DNA of 36,967 nt, taken from Clostridia bacterium (GTDB lineage Bacteria > Bacillota > Clostridia > Lachnospirales > Lachnospiraceae). Shown here one piece after another: positions 7,655 through 16,568 of this stretch. A program made the translations under genes and the position numbers. The notes under the pieces are model-generated. The model worked only from the letters and a program-made list of their open reading frames with translations, did not search any database and was not told the origin of the DNA. The number at the start of each line of letters is the position of its first letter. The first letter of the stretch is position 1. The DNA is taken from the NCBI GenBank assembly GCA_003252135.1, contig QKDK01000197.1, positions 1-36,967 of the forward strand, read 5' to 3'.

Positions 7655-8893
7655 ATGTATTCGGAAGAAGAGGTTACCCAATTTATCCAGGAGAATGATG
7701 TAAAGTTCATTCGACTAGCATTTTGCGACATCTACGGAATACAGCGCAACATTTCAATCATGCCTACAGAGCTCGAACGTGCGATGCATGATGGAATTTC
7801 TTTTGATGCATCAGCACTCAGGGGATTTGGTGATGTTATTAACAGTGAATTGTTCCTGATTCCTGAACTGTCAACATTATCATTGCTGCCCTGGAGACCT
7901 ACTCATGGCAGAGTTGTACGTTTTTACTGCAACATTGTTTACCCGGATGGAACACCGTTTAAGATGGACAGCCGTTATATACTGAAGCAGGCTGTTGAAG
8001 AAGCAAGAAAAGAAGGCTTTATCTGCAACATCGGTACAGAATGTGAATTCTACCTGTTCCAGATGGATGCCGTAGGTAATCCTACAGATGTACCGCATGA
8101 TAATGCAGGGTATTTATCCATAGCACCGGAAGACAAAGGCGAGAATATCCGCCGCGAGATCTGTCTAACACTGGAGGAGATGGGCATAAGACCTGAATGC
8201 TCTTATCATGAAGAAGGACCGGGACAGCACGAGATCGATTTTATGTACAGCGATGCGCTGACGGCTGCAGACAATGTACTGACGTTCAAGTCAGTTGTTC
8301 GTACTCTTGCAGCACACAATGGCCTTCATGCAACATTCAGGCCAAAGCCAATTAAGACGCAGCCAGGCAATGGATTCCATGTCAATGTATCACCTCACAA
8401 AATGGGTGCCTTTGAGGATAATCCGGAGATCCTGGACAGTTTTATGGCCGGTATCATGAAGTATATAAGCGAGATGACCCTGTTCCTTAATCCATGCAGC
8501 GAATCCTATGAGCGTCTTGGCAATATGAAAGCACCAAAGTATATTTCATGGTCACCGCTCAACCGTACACAGCTTGTACGTGTACCGGCAGAACGCGGCG
8601 GGCACAGACGTGTTGAATTCCGTTCGCCTGACAGCATGACAAACCCGTATCTTGTCTGTGCACTGCTGATCTATGCAGGCATTGAAGGAATCAAGATGGG
8701 TCTGAAGCCTGAACCTGCATTGAACATCGACCTGATCAAGGCATCGGCAGATGAGGTCAGGAACCTTGAACGTCTGCCGCAAAGTTTCGAAAAAGCATAT
8801 GAACTTGCGATCAACAGTAATTTTATAAAATCACACATACCGGAAGAAATGCTTGAATGTTACCAAAAGCAAAATGATATGACAAAGATGTGA
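7655..8893 (+). CDS. Short type I glutamine-synthetase-like protein with altered flap residue
   Basis: A 412-residue protein of the glutamine synthetase superfamily (type I fold): N-terminal beta-grasp, then the catalytic barrel. Metal-site motifs are present: GTECEFYLF, GPGQHEIDF, GNGFHVNVS and RVEFRSPDSMTNPYL, plus NRTQLVRVP for the phosphate arginine. In normal type I enzymes the flap reads roughly PGYEAP with the Glu that deprotonates ammonium (Glu327 in Salmonella). Here it reads GNMKAP, putting Lys292 at that place. The protein may therefore use another amine, or be a sensor rather than a synthetase. The ORF track starts at a TTG (7631); I prefer ATG 7655, spaced from AAAGGATGG and AGAGG. 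It is followed after 17 nt by an ANTAR regulator. A glnA-nitR pair of this kind is, as I recall, known in Clostridium saccharobutylicum. Confidence 0.85.
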   Translation: MYSEEEVTQFIQENDVKFIRLAFCDIYGIQRNISIMPTELERAMHDGISFDASALRGFGDVINSELFLIPELSTLSLLPWRPTHGRVVRFYCNIVYPDGTPFKMDSRYILKQAVEEARKEGFICNIGTECEFYLFQMDAVGNPTDVPHDNAGYLSIAPEDKGENIRREICLTLEEMGIRPECSYHEEGPGQHEIDFMYSDALTAADNVLTFKSVVRTLAAHNGLHATFRPKPIKTQPGNGFHVNVSPHKMGAFEDNPEILDSFMAGIMKYISEMTLFLNPCSESYERLGNMKAPKYISWSPLNRTQLVRVPAERGGHRRVEFRSPDSMTNPYLVCALLIYAGIEGIKMGLKPEPALNIDLIKASADEVRNLERLPQSFEKAYELAINSNFIKSHIPEEMLECYQKQNDMTKM

Positions 8894-8910
8894 CGAAGGA
8901 GGATAATGCT

Positions 8911-9498
8911 ATGCTTTCCTCAATGAAAAATCACAATGTCCTTGTTGTGTCCAGTGTTGATAAAGGAATCAGTTTTTTTTCAGAACTGTTAGGGACAAAT
9001 GGAGACGAACCGGTATCAGTAGCACATAGTGGCAGCGAAGCCCGTAGAATGATGAATTCAGACAGCTATACCCTTGTTGTCGTTGACACCCCTCTTTCTG
9101 ATGAATTCGGACTGGAACTTGCAATTTATATTGCGGAGAATTCCAATGCCGGAACGATGCTGATCGTAAAAAGCGAGATATATGATGAAATCTGTTACAG
9201 GGTCGAAGATTATGGCATAATGACCATTTCCAAACCCATATCAAAGCAGTTGTTTCATCAGGCACATCGTATGCTGAATGCTGTTCGCGCAGGAATGCGG
9301 AAACTGGAAGAGGAGAATAGAAAGCTTCAGGTTAAAATTGAAGATTTACGTATGATAGACAGAGCAAAATATGTTCTTATGGAATACCTTAAGATGAATG
9401 AGGCCCAGGCACACAGATACATTGAGAAACAGGCAATGGATATGAGGATGACAAAACGGGCAGTTGCAGAAAGCATATTGAAAACCTACGTAAATTAG
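8911..9498 (+). CDS. ANTAR-domain antiterminator with degenerate receiver
   Basis: A 195-residue protein: a receiver-like domain (about 5-120), a coiled-coil linker (KLEEENRKLQVKIEDL), and a C-terminal ANTAR domain (about 140-192; MDMRMTKRAVAESILKTY). ANTAR domains bind paired hexaloop RNA hairpins and prevent terminator formation. Asp59 (VVVDTPLSD) and Lys108 (ISKPIS) match receiver positions. However, the acidic pair that binds magnesium is Ser14-Ser15 (VLVVSSVDKG), and the switch Ser/Thr region reads LIVKSE. Phosphorylation therefore looks doubtful, as in AmiR and NasT, which are controlled by partner proteins. The start at 8911 has AAGGAGG at ideal spacing; the upstream ATG of the track (8890) overlaps the previous gene. 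The upstream GS-like gene is the natural candidate partner. Confidence 0.88.
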   Translation: MLSSMKNHNVLVVSSVDKGISFFSELLGTNGDEPVSVAHSGSEARRMMNSDSYTLVVVDTPLSDEFGLELAIYIAENSNAGTMLIVKSEIYDEICYRVEDYGIMTISKPISKQLFHQAHRMLNAVRAGMRKLEEENRKLQVKIEDLRMIDRAKYVLMEYLKMNEAQAHRYIEKQAMDMRMTKRAVAESILKTYVN

Positions 9499-9659
9499 TA
9501 TATGATAGTACAGAAATAAAAATCCTGTTAGGGAGACCAATGATATCATTCGGTGACTGGATATGAAAACAATGACAGACTTACACCCTTGATAAAAGCT
9601 TGGTACCTGACATAAAATATGGTTTGCGTTGAAAATAACAAATGTTTATGAGGTAGAAA
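9499..9659 (+). promoter_or_regulatory. purF upstream region: dyad and promoter candidate
   Basis: A 12-bp palindrome AATGATATCATT (9539-9550) lies upstream of a possible promoter, TTGATA (9589-9594), 18-bp spacer, TAAAAT (9613-9618). GAGG at 9650 serves purF. No paired hexaloop hairpins or terminator are visible, so ANTAR control of purF is not suggested. No clear terminator closes the ANTAR gene either, so read-through is possible. Confidence 0.45.
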
Positions 9660-11081
9660 ATGAATAATTCTATGGAAAAACTGCATGAGGAATGCGCAGT
9701 ATTCGGGGTTAGCGTAACTTCAGAAGAAGCAGTTGGAATTACCTATAATGGGTTATTATCAATGCAGCACAGAGGCCAGGAAGGGGCTGGAATTGCTGCA
9801 ATGCCGATGCATGGCAATGGAATCGTATGCCATAAGGATGTCGGTCTCGTTGGGGAAGTTTTTACAGAGAAGGTTATAGCAAAGCTGCCTGCCAGCAATC
9901 TGGCGGTCGGTCATAACCGTTACTCAACAACAGGTTCGAACACCAGACAGAATGTTCAGCCGTTTGTTACAGAATTTCTGACAGGAAGAATTGCAACGGT
10001 TCATAATGGAAATGTTGTAAATGCCAAGACGCTCAAAAAGCAGCTGGAGAACAAAGGCCTTGATTTTGCAGCGACCAGTGACAGTGAAGTAATATCATCT
10101 CTGATTGCTTATCAGACGATATTAAAAGGCAATATTATTGAAGGAACAATAGCAGCGGTTCGTGAGTTAGAGGGAGCATTCTCTCTTATTATTATGTGCG
10201 GAGATCACAAGCTGATTGCTGTCAGAGATCCCAACGGTTTCAGACCTTTATGCATCGGAACGAACCAGTATGGGTGTGTGGTGGCATCGGAGAGCTGTGC
10301 CCTGGAGAACTGCGGATTTGAAATGCTCCGTGATGTCAGACCGGGCGAGATCATTGTTATTGAAGACGGCAGGATCATAGAAGAAAGAATGTATGCAGAA
10401 TCCAGAGAACGCGGTGTCTGTATCTTCGAATATGTTTACTTTGCGAGATCAGATTCGGTCATTGACGGTTTAAGTGTATATGAAGCCAGATGCAACATGG
10501 GCAGAATGCTTGCAAAAGAACATCCGGTCGATGCCGATGTGGTCTGCGGAATTCCGGACAGCGGTTTAGAAGCTGCTATGGGTTATGCAGAGGAAAGCGG
10601 ATTGCCCCTGGTACAGGGCTTTGCAAAGAACAGATATATCGGACGAAGCTTTATCTTCCCTACACAGGCACAGCGTGAGAATGCTGTAAAGATGAAGATG
10701 AATCCGCTCAGATACAATGTTAAAGGTAAAAGGATCATTCTGGTTGATGATTCCATTGTTCGCGGTACGACAGCAGCTAAAATTGTAAGCAGCATGCGTA
10801 ACGCTGGCGCGAAAGAAGTCCATATGAGAATTTCTGCGCCTCCATTTTTACATACCTGTCACTTTGGTACTGATATTGATGATGAAGCCAATCTGATCGC
10901 AAATCATCTGAGCATCGATGAGATCTGTAAAAAGATCGGCGCAGACACGCTAGGATTTATCAGTCTCGATGGACTTGAAAAGGCATGTGGAAAATGTTCA
11001 TTACAGTTTTGTACGGGATGCTTTGACGGTAACTATGGCATTCCGGTTTCAGAATATTCCAAGCAGGATCTTGAAGGTTAA
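9660..11081 (+). CDS. purF: Amidophosphoribosyltransferase (PurF)
   Basis: A 473-residue class II glutamine amidotransferase that makes 5-phosphoribosylamine from PRPP and glutamine, the first step of purine synthesis. An 11-residue propeptide precedes the catalytic Cys12 (EECAVFG), as in the Bacillus enzyme. The glutaminase domain shows QHRGQEGAG, VGHNRYSTTG and TVHNGN. The phosphoribosyltransferase domain has the PRPP loop IILVDDSIVRGTT. The Fe-S type cysteines are visible in GVCIFEYVYFARSDS, HTCHFGTD and CGKCSLQFCTGCF, so it is the iron-sulphur Bacillus-like form. It is the first gene of a glutamine-consuming run (purF-carA-carB). It is unusual to find purF away from the other pur genes and beside nitrogen regulation. 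Confidence 0.96.
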   Translation: MNNSMEKLHEECAVFGVSVTSEEAVGITYNGLLSMQHRGQEGAGIAAMPMHGNGIVCHKDVGLVGEVFTEKVIAKLPASNLAVGHNRYSTTGSNTRQNVQPFVTEFLTGRIATVHNGNVVNAKTLKKQLENKGLDFAATSDSEVISSLIAYQTILKGNIIEGTIAAVRELEGAFSLIIMCGDHKLIAVRDPNGFRPLCIGTNQYGCVVASESCALENCGFEMLRDVRPGEIIVIEDGRIIEERMYAESRERGVCIFEYVYFARSDSVIDGLSVYEARCNMGRMLAKEHPVDADVVCGIPDSGLEAAMGYAEESGLPLVQGFAKNRYIGRSFIFPTQAQRENAVKMKMNPLRYNVKGKRIILVDDSIVRGTTAAKIVSSMRNAGAKEVHMRISAPPFLHTCHFGTDIDDEANLIANHLSIDEICKKIGADTLGFISLDGLEKACGKCSLQFCTGCFDGNYGIPVSEYSKQDLEG

Positions 11082-11156
11082 AATCCTGCTTGCGTTATGA
11101 AAAAAGGTTATTTGCCCGGTGATGTATTTATTAAAGAAACGGATATGAGGTGAACT

Positions 11157-12290
11157 ATGAGTAAAACAGTGTATTTAGTACTGGAGAATGGAAAAGTATT
11201 TCAGGGTAAAGGGTTCGGTGCTGAAGGTGAAGTCACCGCTGAAGTAGTATTTACGACCGGTATGACCGGTTATCTTGAAACCCTCACAGATCAGAGCTAC
11301 CATGGACAGATGGTTATACAGACTTTCCCGCTGATCGGTAATTACGGAGTTATTCCCGCCGATTTTGAAAGCAACAGCGTCGGGCCTTGTGCATACATAG
11401 TAAAAAATCGGTGTCAAAATCCCTCGAATTTCCGTTCGGAAGGGGATCTTGACACCTTTTTAAAGGATAGGGGAATTGTGGGAATCTATGATGTAGATAC
11501 CCGTGCTCTTACAAGAATCATCAGGGAGAGCGGTGTCATGAACGGAAAGATCGTTTATGATATGACAGATATAAACTGGGAAGAGATCAGAGAATACCAG
11601 GTGACAAAGGCTGTTGCCAGCGTTACACGAAACATGACAGAAACAAAGGATATGAAAGATTCAAAACCACTTGCTGCTACCAACGACGTGGTCCTTGGAA
11701 TTGAAAAACCGGAAACACCATATAAAGTCGCGCTGCTTGATTTTGGTCTGAAAGATAATATCGTACGTGAACTGAACCGTTTTGGATGTGATGTGACGAT
11801 CTATCCGGGTGATACAGAGCCACAAACGATTATAGAATCAGAACCTGATGGAATCATGCTGTCAAATGGTCCTGGAGACCCGGCAGAAAATGTACAGATC
11901 ATTGAGAATCTAAAAGTGCTTACAAAGTCAGGCATTCCTATTTTTGGAATCTGTCTTGGGCATCAGCTGCTGGCGCTTGCCAACGGATTTACGACTTATA
12001 AATTAAAATATGGTCACAGAGGCGGAAATCAGCCTGCAAAGGATCTTGTAACAGGAAAGATCTATATTACAAGCCAGAACCATGGGTATGCAGTTTCCAA
12101 TGAAAGTATAGATTCAGTACTTGCAACAGAACGCTTTATCAATGTGAATGATGGAACCTGTGAGGGAATAGATTATAAGAACACGCCTGCGTTCTCGGTA
12201 CAGTTCCATCCGGAAGGAAGCGGCGGGCCGAGAGATACAGAGACCTTGTTCCAGAGGTTCACAAAGCTTATGCAGGAAAATGCAAGATAA
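11157..12290 (+). CDS. carA: Carbamoyl-phosphate synthase small subunit (CarA)
   Basis: A 377-residue glutaminase subunit of carbamoyl-phosphate synthase, which channels ammonia from glutamine to CarB for pyrimidine and arginine synthesis. The N-terminal CPSase domain shows GMTGYLETLTDQSY. The class I amidotransferase domain carries the nucleophile Cys266 in FGICLGHQ and the downstream HPE triad in VQFHPEGSGGPRD. SQNHGYAV is also typical. It starts with GAGGTGAACT before the ATG and lies 75 nt after purF and 21 nt before carB, so all three are probably one operon. No odd residues were noticed. Confidence 0.96.
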   Translation: MSKTVYLVLENGKVFQGKGFGAEGEVTAEVVFTTGMTGYLETLTDQSYHGQMVIQTFPLIGNYGVIPADFESNSVGPCAYIVKNRCQNPSNFRSEGDLDTFLKDRGIVGIYDVDTRALTRIIRESGVMNGKIVYDMTDINWEEIREYQVTKAVASVTRNMTETKDMKDSKPLAATNDVVLGIEKPETPYKVALLDFGLKDNIVRELNRFGCDVTIYPGDTEPQTIIESEPDGIMLSNGPGDPAENVQIIENLKVLTKSGIPIFGICLGHQLLALANGFTTYKLKYGHRGGNQPAKDLVTGKIYITSQNHGYAVSNESIDSVLATERFINVNDGTCEGIDYKNTPAFSVQFHPEGSGGPRDTETLFQRFTKLMQENAR

Positions 12291-12311
12291 TGATATGGAG
12301 GAGGATGTACT

Positions 12312-15300
12312 ATGCCGCTTGATAAAAGCATAAAAAAAGTATTGATTATAGGCTCGGGACCAATTGTGATCGGTCAGGCCGCGGAGTTTGATTATGCAGG
12401 AACCCAGGCATGCCGGGCGCTGAAAGAAGAAGGAATTAAGATTGTGCTCGTAAATTCTAATCCTGCGACCATCATGACAGACAATGTCATGGCTGATAAG
12501 ATTTATATAGAGCCTCTTAATTTAACAACAATAAAAAGAATCATAGAACTTGAAAGACCTGACAGTATACTGTCAGGATTCGGAGGACAGACCGGTCTGA
12601 CCTTGTCCATGCAGCTTGCCAGCGAAGGATATCTTGATCAGCAGGGTGTAAAACTATTAGGTGCTTCTCTTTCAACCATTGAAAAAGCCGAAGACCGTCA
12701 GATGTTCAAAGATACCATGCAGTCGATCGGACAGCCGTGCATACCGTCAAAGGTAGTGACCACGGTGGAGGATGCAGTTGATTTTACAAAAGAAATAGGA
12801 TATCCGATCATTGTACGTCCTGCTTATACCCTTGGCGGAAGCGGCGGTGGTATTGCAGAAAATGAAAAAGAGCTCCGCGATATTGCAGCTACCGGTCTTG
12901 ACTTATCGCCGATCACACAGATCCTTGTCGAAAAGTGTATATCCGGCTGGAAAGAAATCGAGTTTGAAGTTATACGTGACAAAGATGGAAATGTAATCAC
13001 TGTATGCTCCATGGAGAATTTTGATCCGGTAGGTGTTCATACAGGTGACAGTATTGTTATTGCACCTACCGTAACACTTGCGGATAAAGAGTTCCAGATG
13101 CTCCGTACCGCAGCACTTGATATAATCAATGAATTAAAAGTTGAAGGCGGATGTAACGTTCAGTTCGCTCTTCACCCAACATCGTTCGATTATGCAGTTA
13201 TAGAAGTTAACCCTCGTGTGTCCAGGTCATCAGCACTTGCTTCTAAAGCTACCGGTTATCCGATTGCCAAGGTTGCAGCTAAGATCGCTATCGGATACCG
13301 ACTTGATGAGATCATCAATGCAGTTACCGGAAAGACCTATGCAGCTTTTGAGCCAGCTCTCGATTATGTGGCAGTAAAATTCCCGCGCTGGCCATTTGAT
13401 AAATTTATTTATGCAAAACGTAATCTTGGTACACAGATGAAAGCGACAGGAGAGGTCATGGCAATTGCAGACAGCTTCGAGGCAGCGCTGATGAAAGCAG
13501 TAAGAGGTGTTGAGGTATCACTTGATACTTTACGTATGCCACGAATGGAAAAGTATTCCGATGCTGAATTGGAAGAAATCGTGATTCATCCGACCGATGA
13601 ACGTTTATTTGCTATATTTGAATTGCTCTACAGAGGAAGAACAATCGAAGAAATTCATGAGAAATCCATGATAGATAATTGGTTCCTTGAAAAAATTAAA
13701 TTATTATTTAACTTTGAGACAAACCGGCTTGGACTTGAAACAGGAAGCAATGAATGGTATGTGACAGGAAAGAAGCTTGGATACACTGATAAAGTTTTGA
13801 AACGAATGAACAATGGAACCATTCCTTTTGTACTGAAGGAATCCTACCATATGGTTGATACCTGTGCCGGCGAGTTCCCGGCAGAGACCCCTTACTTTTA
13901 CGGCGGATTCGATGTCAAAGAAAGCGGTGTGGAGAATGAAGCGCTTACCTTTATCGGAAAGAGTAAAAAACCAAGAGTGATCGTAATCGGTTCCGGACCG
14001 ATCCGAATCGGTCAGGGTATTGAATTTGATTACGCATGTGTTCACTGTGTTATGGCCTTACAGGAAATCGGATATGAAGTTATCATTATCAATAACAATC
14101 CGGAAACTGTTTCAACAGATTTCGACACAGCAGACAGACTGTATTTTGAACCGCTTCATGCAGAAGATGTCATGAATATCATTGAAATTGAGAAACCATT
14201 CGGTGTTGTGGTAGCATTCGGCGGTCAGACAGCAATCAAGCTGACGAATCATCTGGCAGCCAACGGGGTTCACATTATTGGTACATCGGCAGACGGTATT
14301 GACATGGCAGAAGACAGAGCAAGATTTGAGGCATTGCTTGAAAGTCTGAATATCAGTCGTCCGCAGGGATCGACTGTTATGACAACAGAAGAAGCTCTTG
14401 AGGTTGCCGCAAGACTTACTTATCCGGTTCTGATTCGCCCATCCTATGTACTTGGCGGTCAGAATATGATCATTGCCTATGAAGAAGCAGATGTAAAAGA
14501 GTATATGGAAGTAATCCTGCGCCAGAAACAGGATAATCCTGTATTGATCGATAAATATCTGAGCGGTATGGAAGTTGAAGTTGATGCGATCTGTGACGGA
14601 GAGAATATACTGATTCCTGGTATCATGGAGCATATTGAAAGAACAGGAATTCACTCAGGTGACAGTATTGCCGTATATCCGGGCCCTCATATTGATGATG
14701 AAATACGTGAACTGATCTTAAAGACAACTGAAAAGATCTGTAAAGGTCTGAAAGGGATTGGACTGATCAACCTTCAGTATATTGTAATGGACAAGGAACT
14801 CTACGTAATAGAAGTGAATCCAAGGGCATCACGTACTGTTCCATATCTCAGCAAGGTCACCGGCGTTCCTATGTGTGATCTGGCAACCAGAGCAAGTCTT
14901 GGCGAAAAATTAGTTAATATGGGATATGGTACAGGTCTGTATCCGATTTCTCCCTATACAGCAGTAAAGGTTCCGGTCTTTTCTTTTGAAAAACTGACAG
15001 ACGTAGATACACAGCTCGGGCCGGAAATGAAATCAACCGGCGAAGTACTTGGTCTGGGACGCAGCTTCCAGGAAGCTCTTTACAAGGGTATTGTTGCATC
15101 CGGCAGCAAGATGGAGAAGAGCGGCGGGGTTCTGATCACTGTCCGTGGAAGCGATAAGGTTGAAATCGTTGATGTGGCAAGAAAGTTCGAGAAGCTTGGC
15201 TTTACGTTATATGCAACCAGAGGCACTGCAAAAGTTTTGAGAAAGAGCGGACTCGAAGTAGAAACTGTGGCAAAGCTCCATGAATGGGAAGCAGAGAATG

Positions 15301-16463
15301 GTGAATTACTTGTTACAGAACAGATAGAACAAAACGAAGAAACAGAAAATAGTGATAAACCGGCTATGAACACCATGCAGCTGTTAGAGAGCGGAAAGAT
15401 AAAATACCTTCTCTCCACTTCGGCCAAGGGACGTAATCCTGCAAGAGACAGTGTTAAGTTAAGAAGAAAAGCCTGCCGTCTTGGCATTCCATGCCTGACT
15501 TCACCAGACACCGCCAATGCATTGGTAGACAGCCTGCTGAGTAATTTCACTTTATTAAATTCTGAGGTAATTGATATAAATCATCTTGACAGTGAAAGAT
15601 TGAAGCTGAAGTTTGCCAAGATGCAGACCTGTTCCAATGACTATATATATATTGACTGTATGGATAAAGAGATTGCTTCCCCTGAATTCCTGTCTGTAAC
15701 ATTACCAGAGCGCCACAAAGGCATCGGCGGTGATGGAGTCATACTCATTGAGAAGTCGGAGATCGCTGATGCAAAGATGCGTATGTTCAACATGGATGGA
15801 AGTGAAGGACAGATGGCTGGCAATCCGATCCGCTGCGTGGCTAAATTCCTTTATGATAAAGGGATTGTCAGGAATAAGCTTGTGAACATTGAAACAAAGA
15901 GCGGTGTAAAGCAATGCAAGCTTTATACCAAGAACAGCATGGTCTATAAGGTGGAAAGTGAGATGGGCAAGGCCGTTCTTACACCTGCTGAAATTCCAGT
16001 AGCACTTCCTAAAAGCATGAAGACCAAAGATACTGAGAAAATGATCATGAATCAGGATTACAGTATTGGTGGTGTTGATTACAAGATATCCTGTGTATCC
16101 ATGGGCAATCCTCATTGTGTCGTATTCACAGATGCGGTGGACAGTCTGGATCTTGGTGTAATCGGACCGATGTTTGAGCATGACAAGCTGTTCCCGGAAC
16201 GTGTCAATGCAGAGTTCGTTGAATTAGTCAGCGCTCATACCATAAAGATGCGCGTATGGGAAAGAGGAAACGGCGAAACAAAAGCATGCGGAACAGGTGC
16301 ATGTGCAGGAGCAGTTGCTGCAATCCTGAATGGATATTGCAAGAGCGATAAACCGATCAAAGTTATGCTGCCAGGCGGAGATCTTTATGTTACCTATACG
16401 GATGAAGGGGTAATCCTTTCCGGAGATGCAGAAAAAGTCTACGAAGGTATTGTAGTGGTATAA
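12312..16463 (+). CDS. carB: Carbamoyl-phosphate synthase large subunit fused to a DapF-like domain
   Basis: A 1383-residue protein. Residues 1 to about 1070 are a complete CarB: two ATP-grasp halves, each opened by a GSGP-IG-GQ motif (GSGPIVIGQAAEFDYAG and GSGPIRIGQGIEFDYA), and an MGS-like allosteric domain (STSAKGRNPARDS). Residues ~1094-1383 form a full-length diaminopimelate epimerase fold: FAKMQTCSNDYIYID, MRMFNMDGSEG, GNPHCVVF, NAEFVE and the second catalytic cysteine in ETKACGTGACAGAVAA (Cys1326). The first catalytic cysteine, expected as CGNG, reads AGNPIRC with Ala1169. The frame is open across the junction, with no stop and no convincing internal start, so the fusion appears genuine. 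dapL lies two genes downstream, suggesting dapF was once a neighbour. CarB function is secure; epimerase function is doubtful unless another residue substitutes. Confidence 0.93.
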   Translation: MPLDKSIKKVLIIGSGPIVIGQAAEFDYAGTQACRALKEEGIKIVLVNSNPATIMTDNVMADKIYIEPLNLTTIKRIIELERPDSILSGFGGQTGLTLSMQLASEGYLDQQGVKLLGASLSTIEKAEDRQMFKDTMQSIGQPCIPSKVVTTVEDAVDFTKEIGYPIIVRPAYTLGGSGGGIAENEKELRDIAATGLDLSPITQILVEKCISGWKEIEFEVIRDKDGNVITVCSMENFDPVGVHTGDSIVIAPTVTLADKEFQMLRTAALDIINELKVEGGCNVQFALHPTSFDYAVIEVNPRVSRSSALASKATGYPIAKVAAKIAIGYRLDEIINAVTGKTYAAFEPALDYVAVKFPRWPFDKFIYAKRNLGTQMKATGEVMAIADSFEAALMKAVRGVEVSLDTLRMPRMEKYSDAELEEIVIHPTDERLFAIFELLYRGRTIEEIHEKSMIDNWFLEKIKLLFNFETNRLGLETGSNEWYVTGKKLGYTDKVLKRMNNGTIPFVLKESYHMVDTCAGEFPAETPYFYGGFDVKESGVENEALTFIGKSKKPRVIVIGSGPIRIGQGIEFDYACVHCVMALQEIGYEVIIINNNPETVSTDFDTADRLYFEPLHAEDVMNIIEIEKPFGVVVAFGGQTAIKLTNHLAANGVHIIGTSADGIDMAEDRARFEALLESLNISRPQGSTVMTTEEALEVAARLTYPVLIRPSYVLGGQNMIIAYEEADVKEYMEVILRQKQDNPVLIDKYLSGMEVEVDAICDGENILIPGIMEHIERTGIHSGDSIAVYPGPHIDDEIRELILKTTEKICKGLKGIGLINLQYIVMDKELYVIEVNPRASRTVPYLSKVTGVPMCDLATRASLGEKLVNMGYGTGLYPISPYTAVKVPVFSFEKLTDVDTQLGPEMKSTGEVLGLGRSFQEALYKGIVASGSKMEKSGGVLITVRGSDKVEIVDVARKFEKLGFTLYATRGTAKVLRKSGLEVETVAKLHEWEAENGELLVTEQIEQNEETENSDKPAMNTMQLLESGKIKYLLSTSAKGRNPARDSVKLRRKACRLGIPCLTSPDTANALVDSLLSNFTLLNSEVIDINHLDSERLKLKFAKMQTCSNDYIYIDCMDKEIASPEFLSVTLPERHKGIGGDGVILIEKSEIADAKMRMFNMDGSEGQMAGNPIRCVAKFLYDKGIVRNKLVNIETKSGVKQCKLYTKNSMVYKVESEMGKAVLTPAEIPVALPKSMKTKDTEKMIMNQDYSIGGVDYKISCVSMGNPHCVVFTDAVDSLDLGVIGPMFEHDKLFPERVNAEFVELVSAHTIKMRVWERGNGETKACGTGACAGAVAAILNGYCKSDKPIKVMLPGGDLYVTYTDEGVILSGDAEKVYEGIVVV

Positions 16464-16500
16464 AAAATAAAAGATTGAAGCAGTTATTATTCATGTAAAT

Positions 16501-16568
16501 AAAAATACAAGTTCAGCAGTTAATAAAAATACAAGTTCAGCAGTTAATTAAAAATACAAGTTCAGCAG
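16501..16568 (+). repeat. Three tandem copies of a 24-25 bp AT-rich repeat
   Basis: AAAAATACAAGTTCAGCAG followed by TTAAT(T) is present at 16501-16524 and 16525-16549, and without the tail at 16550-16568. The last copy merges into the left arm of the inverted repeat that follows. It lies between carB-dapF and pyrG. Confidence 0.9.

Noticed and set aside
7521-7655. Second ANTAR leader before the GS-like gene
   Set aside because: Hairpins are present (CCCGT/ACGGG, GCCC/GGGC), but their loops are not hexaloops with A1 and G4, and the likely promoter lies downstream of the first hairpin, which is better explained as the purA-type terminator.
12312-16463. Idea that dapF is a separate gene after carB
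   Set aside because: There is no stop between the domains and no in-frame ATG/GTG/TTG with a ribosome site at the domain boundary, so a fusion is the simpler reading from this sequence.
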